In this document: positions 27,740-31,248 of the stretch, one piece after another
Layout of the letters: every line of letters starts with the position of its first letter
Position numbering within the stretch: position 1 is the stretch's first letter
IMG/VR virus record: IMGVR_UViG_3300025646_000204
Coordinates: 1 to 31,248 of that record
Source: a virus
Strand: one strand, 5' to 3'
DNA: 31,248 bases
Position numbers and translations under genes: made by a program
The notes under the pieces: generated by a model
The model's input: the letters and a program-made list of their open reading frames with translations, nothing else
Databases searched by the model: none
What the model was told of the DNA's origin: nothing

Positions 27740-28000
27740 CTATTTATATGAAAAAGAAATAACACTATCTACACGGAAGGACCGCCATCCTTGTTTTTCA
27801 ATATCCCAAGCAGCAATAACCTCATCATTCAAGGTTCTAACTTTGGTCTGAGATAGAGTATCGGATTTGGTTGCTTGAGGGATCACCCCTTCTTGCAAGG
27901 TACAAATCATCTCACGTTCTTCACCGGTTGATTGCTTCTTAAAAATTACACGGCATTCCTTTTCATAAAGTGCCGCCATCATTTCATTACGTGTCATCAT
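27740..28000 (-). CDS. small protein, DUF2693/WYL-like domain
   Basis: 86 residues starting MMTRNEMMAALYEKECRVIF. The pattern CRVIFKKQSTGEEREMICTLQEGVIPQAT, ending VIAAWDIEKQGWRSFRVDSV, fits a phage family with a small WYL-like (Sm-like) fold (DUF2693 by recall). Such proteins are common in T4-like early regions. The final codons and TAG stop form the sequence TATAAATAG, so a late promoter is built into the gene end. Overlaps the previous gene by 4 nt. Confidence 0.78.
   Translation of the reverse strand: MMTRNEMMAALYEKECRVIFKKQSTGEEREMICTLQEGVIPQATKSDTLSQTKVRTLNDEVIAAWDIEKQGWRSFRVDSVISFSYK
27741..27748 (-). promoter_or_regulatory. late promoter overlapping a stop codon
   Basis: TATAAATAG on the minus strand is both the Tyr-Lys-stop end of the 86-residue gene and the late promoter for the gene starting at 27709. 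Confidence 0.78.
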
Positions 28001-28158
28001 TCCTTAAACCTATTTTCCCATGCAAGATCATTGATGATATGTTTTACCTCATCAATATTGTCATTTAATTGAGCTTCAATCGAGGCAAACTTATTTGCAA
28101 GAGCATCAAGCTTGTCCTGAATCAAAAGCAATTTAACTTCAAGTTCACGATTGTCCAT
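27997..28158 (-). CDS. small coiled-coil protein
   Basis: 53 residues from the ATG at 28158 (GGGA 9 nt upstream), starting MDNRELEVKLLLIQDKLDAL and ending NDLAWENRFKE. Heptad pattern throughout suggests a coiled coil. A longer upstream frame overlaps the previous gene heavily and lacks a ribosome site. Not recognised. Confidence 0.68.
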   Translation of the reverse strand: MDNRELEVKLLLIQDKLDALANKFASIEAQLNDNIDEVKHIINDLAWENRFKE

Positions 28159-28162
28159 AGTA

Positions 28163-28396
28163 TTAATCCCAATCATTATCGAATCGAGTGGTTTCACGGT
28201 ACACTTCACCATAGTACTCTTTAGCATATTTCGGAGCATCAGTCCAGTGACGTTCATCATCCGTGTCACGCATATATGATTGAACTTTTACACTTTCCTG
28301 GCGCTTGAAATGTCCAAGTTTTGCTTGTTTCATCCGAAATTTCCGAGCAGCTTCACGAATCAGAGCCATACGTTCTGCAGTTGTTTGAGTAGTCAT
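28163..28396 (-). CDS. small basic protein
   Basis: 77 residues starting MTTQTTAERMALIREAARKFRMKQ, rich in R/K and then D/E (RDTDDERHWTDAPKYAKEYYG). GAGG 10 nt upstream. Second gene after the early promoter at 28792. Not recognised. Confidence 0.68.
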   Translation of the reverse strand: MTTQTTAERMALIREAARKFRMKQAKLGHFKRQESVKVQSYMRDTDDERHWTDAPKYAKEYYGEVYRETTRFDNDWD

Positions 28397-28398
28397 GA

Positions 28399-28761
28399 TT
28401 ATGCAACCTCACCGATTTCATCATTGAAGAAGTAGATAGGAGTGAATCCGAAAGAATCCACCATGTAGAACTGAGCACCTTTCCGGAAGATATCACCAAC
28501 CGAAGAAGAAGATTGACGAGGGCCAAGCCGATTGATCTTGGATTCGTCTTCCCACAGATTGGTGAGTTCAAAGGCCTTTTCCAAATCGTCGGTATCAACG
28601 GTCATGGTAGGCATGTAGTACTGAAAGTCCTCGTGCTTGAAGTTTTTGGCCCCAAACTGGACACTCAGTTTGGCTTTCATAGCCGGGACCGAATCAAATC
28701 CATAAGCATTGACCTTGTCGATTTGTTCGTCGGTCAGTTGGATCTGGTAGATGGTGATCAT
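28399..28761 (-). CDS. early conserved phage protein
   Basis: 120 residues from the ATG at 28761 (AAAGGA 9-10 nt upstream): MITIYQIQLTDEQIDKVNAY. FKHEDFQYYMPTMTVDTDDLEKAFELTNLW follows, then KGAQFYMVDSFGFTPIYFF. The opening MxTYxIQLTD is shared by small proteins of many tailed phages. It heads a second early unit whose promoter and leader are a copy of that at 25283. Confidence 0.78.
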   Translation of the reverse strand: MITIYQIQLTDEQIDKVNAYGFDSVPAMKAKLSVQFGAKNFKHEDFQYYMPTMTVDTDDLEKAFELTNLWEDESKINRLGPRQSSSSVGDIFRKGAQFYMVDSFGFTPIYFFNDEIGEVA

Positions 28762-28890
28762 GGGGTGTTTCCTTTCAAACCTCATAGTAGTAATATAATC
28801 ACTTCTACGGCAAAGTAAACCCCCCCGAACGATTTTTTTTCGTTTTTTTAAAAAAAGATTTTGTGGGAAATCAATTACTTAAAAATTATT
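28759..28890 (-). repeat. promoter-leader cassette, copy B
   Basis: Parallel to the cassette at 25281-25408: T-rich tracts, GGGGGG, GTTTAC, AGAAGT, TTATATTACTACTAT, TTGAAAGGAA and CCCCATG appear in the same order with short changes. Here the inverted-repeat arm carries a one-base mismatch (ACACCCC against GGGGGG). Confidence 0.72.
28792..28820 (-). promoter_or_regulatory. early promoter, copy B
   Basis: GTTTAC (28815-28820), 17-nt spacer, TATATT (28792-28797). Confidence 0.78.
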
Positions 28891-29332
28891 TTTGGTAATT
28901 TAAAGTAACCGTCTTAGATCCATCACGGAATGTGATGCTTGAATGGCTATAGACCGTCCTGGATACAATTGAATACTCTGTAACCTCTTGGCACTGACGT
29001 TCTACACGGTAGCCAGTCACTTGTCTATTGCCACTTGTACCACCAATGATTGCACCGGTCATTGCTCCTACACCAGTAGCTGCTTCACGTCCAGATCCTC
29101 CTCCGACCTGGTTACCAAGAATACCACCAATCAAACCACCAAGGACGGCACCACCAGTATTAAAGTTACCGGTATTCCCATACACGGGAACTTCAACGTC
29201 CTGGCATCGTTGAGCCGTTACAGGAACGGATTCATTCACTGTAGTGTAGTGATCTTCAATCCTAGCACTTACAGTATCAGCATGTGCTGAACCGACAAAG
29301 ATGAATGTTGCTAGTGTGGCATATTTGAGCAT
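28886..29332 (-). CDS. secreted glycine-zipper protein (17 kDa antigen/SlyB-like)
   Basis: 148 residues with an N-terminal signal peptide (MLKYATLATFIFVGSAHA, cleavage before DTVSA). A glycine-zipper membrane region follows (GGAVLGGLIGGILGNQVGGG with TGVGAMTGAIIGG), then a C-terminal domain RQVTGYRVERQCQEVTEYS. This is the layout of the bacterial SlyB/17-kDa outer-membrane family. No lipobox is seen, so it is exported rather than lipid-anchored. Host acquisition is likely. It has a late promoter (29353-29360) and GGAGG. Confidence 0.82.
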   Translation of the reverse strand: MLKYATLATFIFVGSAHADTVSARIEDHYTTVNESVPVTAQRCQDVEVPVYGNTGNFNTGGAVLGGLIGGILGNQVGGGSGREAATGVGAMTGAIIGGTSGNRQVTGYRVERQCQEVTEYSIVSRTVYSHSSITFRDGSKTVTLNYQK

Positions 29333-29352
29333 TGTAGGTCCTCCATTGAACC

Positions 29353-29360
29353 TATTTATA
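29353..29360 (-). promoter_or_regulatory. T4-type late promoter
   Basis: TATAAATAGG on the minus strand, 21 nt before the glycine-zipper gene and next to the 3' end of tRNA-Met/Ile. Confidence 0.82.
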
Positions 29361-29364
29361 ATAA

Positions 29365-29441
29365 TGGTGCTCCCACCAGGACTCGAACCTGGAACCTACC
29401 CGTTATGAGCGGGGAGCTCTGACCAATTGAGCTATAAGAGC
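29365..29441 (-). tRNA. tRNA-Met or tRNA-Ile2 (CAU)
   Basis: 77 nt with encoded CCA. Acceptor GCTCTTA/TGGGAGC (two G-U), anticodon loop CTCATAA, A73. The G1-C72 pair excludes initiator Met. Elongator Met or lysidine-type Ile cannot be told apart by sequence alone. Confidence 0.93.
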
Positions 29442-29442
29442 T

Positions 29443-29534
29443 TGGTAGGAGTGCAGGGATTCGAACCCCGTCGAGAACGCTAATCTGGCGCTGAAAGGCT
29501 TATAAGGCCTCCCTGTGTACCAACACCCACTCCC
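29443..29534 (-). tRNA. class-II-like tRNA with apparent UAU anticodon (unusual)
   Basis: 92 nt with encoded CCA, one nt from tRNA-CAU. Acceptor GGGAGTG/CACTCCT (first pair G-U), T-arm CGGGG-TTCGAAT-CCCTG. The anticodon stem GAGGC/GCCTT encloses loop CTTATAA, so the anticodon is UAU. A 24-nt variable arm follows, which is normal for Leu, Ser or Tyr but not Ile. The D-arm is short (about 3 bp, TTGGTA loop). Amino acid identity cannot be assigned confidently. Confidence 0.75.
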
Positions 29535-29535
29535 G

Positions 29536-29670
29536 TTATTTGTTTTTTAGATAATCAATACGTAGTTGAATCCATTTTTGAACTTCAGGAGGAACATTTT
29601 TATTTACTTTAATATAAGACAAATAAAGTTCTAGGCCTAGGAGTTCTGAGTATTCATTACTAGATTTCAT
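29536..29670 (-). CDS. small hypothetical protein in the tRNA cluster
   Basis: 44 residues, MKSSNEYSELLGLELYLSYI to YLKNK, with NKNVPPEVQKWIQLRIDYL like small phage helical proteins. A weak TAGAG precedes the ATG. The stop lies 1 nt before the class-II-like tRNA. Confidence 0.6.
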   Translation of the reverse strand: MKSSNEYSELLGLELYLSYIKVNKNVPPEVQKWIQLRIDYLKNK

Positions 29671-29685
29671 TGTACACTCTAAAAT

Positions 29686-29768
29686 TGGTGCGGGCACCCG
29701 GACTCGAACCGGGACGCACTAGGCAACAGATTTTAAGTCTGTCGTGTCTACCATTTCACCATGCCCGC
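29686..29768 (-). tRNA. tRNA-Leu (UAA)
   Basis: 83 nt with encoded CCA. Acceptor GCGGGCA/TGCCCGC, anticodon stem CAGA/TCTG with loop CTTAAAA, long variable arm, A73. Confidence 0.95.
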
Positions 29769-29774
29769 GTTCGA

Positions 29775-30137
29775 TTAGCCAGCAGAGCGAGTCACAAAGT
29801 TGACACGAACTTTTTTTGGATTAAAGTATTTCTGGATTGTATCCTGAGCAATACCAATATCAACAGGCTTACAAGAGAAAATATCAAAGTATCCATCACC
29901 ATTTGCATCAACCAAATGACCAGAAATATTGCTAGTCTCAATCATCTGACAAAAACTGATACCAGCCTTGTCAGCGGCATGGGTAGCAAAGTGTTCGATC
30001 ATTGGTTCACCAAAAGCAATCATGTCAATTGCAGGAACCAATTCCTTGATAAAGTTATAAACGTTTTCTTTAGATGTAATTTTATCAATGTCGCAGGCTG
30101 CGCAGTCGAACATTGCGTGATAACCCCAATATGCCAT
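29775..30137 (-). CDS. speD: SpeD-like pyruvoyl decarboxylase (AdoMetDC family)
   Basis: 120 residues from the ATG at 30135-30137 (AGGAG 9 nt upstream), MAYWGYHAMFDCAACDID. It matches the small phage/bacterial S-adenosylmethionine decarboxylase family by QMIETSNISGHLVD with FDIFSCK. The serine (S69) that would become the pyruvoyl group, the following His (H74) and Cys (C89) are kept. The residue before the serine is Thr rather than the usual Glu. Phage relatives may act on ornithine or arginine, so substrate is open. Sits between two tRNA-Leu genes. Confidence 0.85.
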   Translation of the reverse strand: MAYWGYHAMFDCAACDIDKITSKENVYNFIKELVPAIDMIAFGEPMIEHFATHAADKAGISFCQMIETSNISGHLVDANGDGYFDIFSCKPVDIGIAQDTIQKYFNPKKVRVNFVTRSAG

Positions 30138-30170
30138 TAATGATTCTCCTATAAAAATGACAAAGTTTAT

Positions 30171-30253
30171 TGGTGCCCTTGGAGGGACTTGAACCCCCAC
30201 GCCGAAGCAACAGATTCTAAGTCTGCCGTGTCTGCCAATTTCACCACAAGGGC
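30171..30253 (-). tRNA. tRNA-Leu (UAG)
   Basis: 83 nt with encoded CCA. Acceptor GCCCTTG/CAAGGGC, anticodon stem CAGA/TCTG with loop CTTAGAA, long variable arm, A73. Confidence 0.95.
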
Positions 30254-30261
30254 AATATTAA

Positions 30262-30504
30262 TTAAGCATCACTATTTCCGAAGAAATAATTGATGATAGT
30301 AGAAACTGCTGTACCAAGTAAGAAACCAAGAATAATATTGGCAAAGTTTTCACCTGACGTTGGTACAGTGAGGAAAGTAATAGCAAAGAAATAGACTACG
30401 CTAACAATACCCCAGAACCATGCAAACCAATATGTAAAGTGAGTTGCAACTTTATCACCACGTTTTACCAATTCTTCATGTAGATTAGAATTTTCATCAG
30501 TCAT
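30262..30504 (-). CDS. two-helix membrane protein, holin candidate
   Basis: 80 residues. A charged N-terminus MTDENSNLHEELVKRGDKVA is followed by two hydrophobic helices: YWFAWFWGIVSVVYFFAITF and ANIILGFLLGTAVSTIINYF. They are separated by a short loop with PTSGEN; the size and layout fit class II holins. AAAGGG upstream supports the ATG. No sequence motif defines holins, and it is far from the endolysin. It could instead be a membrane protein of unknown role. Confidence 0.7.
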   Translation of the reverse strand: MTDENSNLHEELVKRGDKVATHFTYWFAWFWGIVSVVYFFAITFLTVPTSGENFANIILGFLLGTAVSTIINYFFGNSDA

Positions 30505-30526
30505 GTGTTACCCTTTATAAAAACGG

Positions 30527-30602
30527 TGGTGCTGTAGGAGAGATTCGAACTCCCGACCTGATGATTACTAATCAACTGCTCTACCAACTGAGCTACTACA
30601 GC
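30527..30602 (-). tRNA. tRNA-Thr (AGU), A34 unusual
   Basis: 76 nt with encoded CCA. Acceptor GCTGTAG/CTACAGC, anticodon loop TTAGTAA so anticodon AGU. One T-T mismatch occurs in the anticodon stem (28-42). D-arm and T-arm canonical. A34 is rare in bacteria outside Arg-ACG. Confidence 0.85.
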
Positions 30603-30605
30603 ATT

Positions 30606-30681
30606 TGGTGGGAGATAAGAGACTCGAACTCCTGACATCTTCGGTGTAAACGAAGCGCTCTACCAACTGAGCTAATCTCCC
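30606..30681 (-). tRNA. tRNA-Val (UAC)
   Basis: 76 nt with encoded CCA. Acceptor GGGAGAT/ATCTCCC, anticodon stem CTTCG/CGAAG with loop TTTACAC, A73. Confidence 0.95.
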
Positions 30682-30682
30682 A

Positions 30683-30859
30683 TTATTTCTTTTTCATCAA
30701 CTTAGCTTTCAGATCATCAGCTGCTGAAGACTTAGGCTTAGGTTGTTCTTTAACTTCTATTTCAGGCTCAGAATAATTATCTGAATCACCTTTATCTATC
30801 ATCTTTCTCATAGCATCTATACGAGCCTGGATTTCATCTATTCTAGATTTTAAATCCAT
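30683..30859 (-). CDS. small hypothetical protein in the tRNA cluster
   Basis: 58 residues, MDLKSRIDEIQARIDAMRKM and onward, N-terminal coiled-coil heptads, then an acidic linker (DSDNYSEPEIEVKEQ) and basic end (KAKLMKKK). AAGGAG 7 nt before the ATG. Lies between tRNA-Asp and tRNA-Val. Not recognised. Confidence 0.72.
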   Translation of the reverse strand: MDLKSRIDEIQARIDAMRKMIDKGDSDNYSEPEIEVKEQPKPKSSAADDLKAKLMKKK

Positions 30860-30874
30860 TGAAAGACTCCTTAA

Positions 30875-30949
30875 TGGCGACCTTATGGGGAATCGAACCC
30901 CAATTTCCCGGTAGACAGCCGAGCGTAATAACCACTATACCATAAGGCC
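30875..30949 (-). tRNA. tRNA-Asp (GUC)
   Basis: 75 nt with encoded CCA. Acceptor GGCCTTA/TAAGGTC (one G-U), loop CTGTCTA, G73 as expected for Asp. Confidence 0.94.
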
Positions 30950-30954
30950 ATTAT

Positions 30955-31029
30955 TGGAGCGGATAACGGGATTCGAACCCGTGACCGTCTGCTTGGCAAG
31001 CAGAAGCTCTACCTCTGAGCTACATCCGC
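30955..31029 (-). tRNA. tRNA-Gly (GCC)
   Basis: 75 nt with encoded CCA. Acceptor GCGGAT-type, anticodon stem CTGC/GCAG with loop TTGCCAA, U73. Confidence 0.95.
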
Positions 31030-31036
31030 AAATATT

Positions 31037-31117
31037 TGCTAATACTCACGTATGACTTGTATTAGCACATCTAGCATTATTACGCCGTCTCACTTCTTTA
31101 TGGAGCCGAAGCTAGAT
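31037..31117 (-). ncRNA. candidate structured RNA in tRNA cluster
   Basis: Between tRNA-Ala and tRNA-Gly the minus strand can form two helices. ATCTAGC/GCTAGAT (7 bp) encloses 35 nt. TGCTAATAC/GTATTAGCA (9 bp perfect) has a 13-nt loop. No tRNA or ORF fits. It may be a stable RNA, a processing element or a degraded tRNA. Confidence 0.45.
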
Positions 31118-31123
31118 TGTAAT

Positions 31124-31199
31124 TGGTGGAGAATAGCGGGATCGAACCGCTGACCTACTGCTTGCAAAACAGTCGCTCTCCCAACTGAGCTAATTCCCC
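31124..31199 (-). tRNA. tRNA-Ala (UGC)
   Basis: 76 nt with encoded CCA. Acceptor GGGGAAT/ATTCTCC (one G-U), loop TTTGCAA, A73. Confidence 0.94.
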
Positions 31200-31203
31200 A
31201 AAA

Positions 31204-31248
31204 TGGCGGTGAGGGTGGGATTCGAACCCACGGTAGACTTCCGCCTAC
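31204..31248 (-). tRNA. tRNA, 3' part only, probably Ser
   Basis: The window cuts this tRNA. The visible part has a variable-arm hairpin (GTAG/CTAC), a T-arm with TTCGAAT, acceptor CCTCACC, G73 and CCA. The long variable arm with G73 favours Ser; the anticodon is outside the window. Confidence 0.7.

Noticed and set aside
1-31248. CRISPR arrays, insertion sequences and attachment sites
   Set aside because: No regularly spaced direct repeats, transposase genes or integrase genes were seen.

Overview
The window is a 31 kb piece of a T4-like (Tevenvirinae-related) myovirus genome, low in GC and most like those found in marine metagenomes. Every gene I can support lies on the minus strand, so transcription runs from high to low coordinates. 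The assignment rests on a set of T4-type genes: PhoH, RNase H, NrdA/NrdB, gp32, the late-transcription coactivator gp33, TATAAATA late promoters, and many small proteins seen in marine T4-like phages. No photosynthesis genes are present. The host is not identifiable; a marine proteobacterium is only a guess.

Layout in transcription order. (1) 31248-29365: tRNA genes, nearly all with encoded CCA (Ser partial, Ala, Gly-GCC, Asp, Val, Thr-AGU, two Leu, an odd class-II-like UAU tRNA, Met/Ile-CAU), interleaved with a SpeD-like decarboxylase, a two-helix membrane protein and small ORFs. Pro and Gly-UCC tRNAs follow at 23.6-23.9 kb beside a candidate structured RNA. (2) 29332-23910: an early/middle region of small host-interaction-type genes, gp33 and gp32, with GTTTAC-type early promoters and a duplicated promoter-leader cassette. 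(3) 23569-20834: lysis and accessory genes (SGNH hydrolase translationally coupled to a GH19 endolysin). (4) 20760-10902: a block of virion-type genes. Seven N-termini here resemble the T4 capsid-targeting sequence and carry an (I/L)-x-E prohead-protease-type site. They front a PD-(D/E)XK-like nuclease, a KxDG ligase-like protein, a cytidylyltransferase-like protein and very basic proteins with internal VELDE sites. I read this as a suite of proteins packed inside the head and possibly injected with the DNA. (5) 10837-8192: a coupled operon with a QueC-like PP-loop enzyme and a two-gene spanin. (6) 8163-5231: nrdB-nrdA and a zinc-ribbon protein, from an early promoter followed by a leader terminator. 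(7) 5190-2854: AT-rich accessory genes, two tandem radical SAM paralogues with a GIY-YIG endonuclease between them. (8) 2584-37: RNase H, a DUF6433-like protein, small proteins and PhoH.

The most interesting candidate system is the internal-head-protein operon (18661-13146, plus 20760-20071 and 12827-10902). Next are the duplicated leader that could silence read-through mRNA, the nrdB leader terminator, the aberrant UAU tRNA and the structured RNA at 23685-23812. Functional statements come from motif reading by eye; no database search was run.
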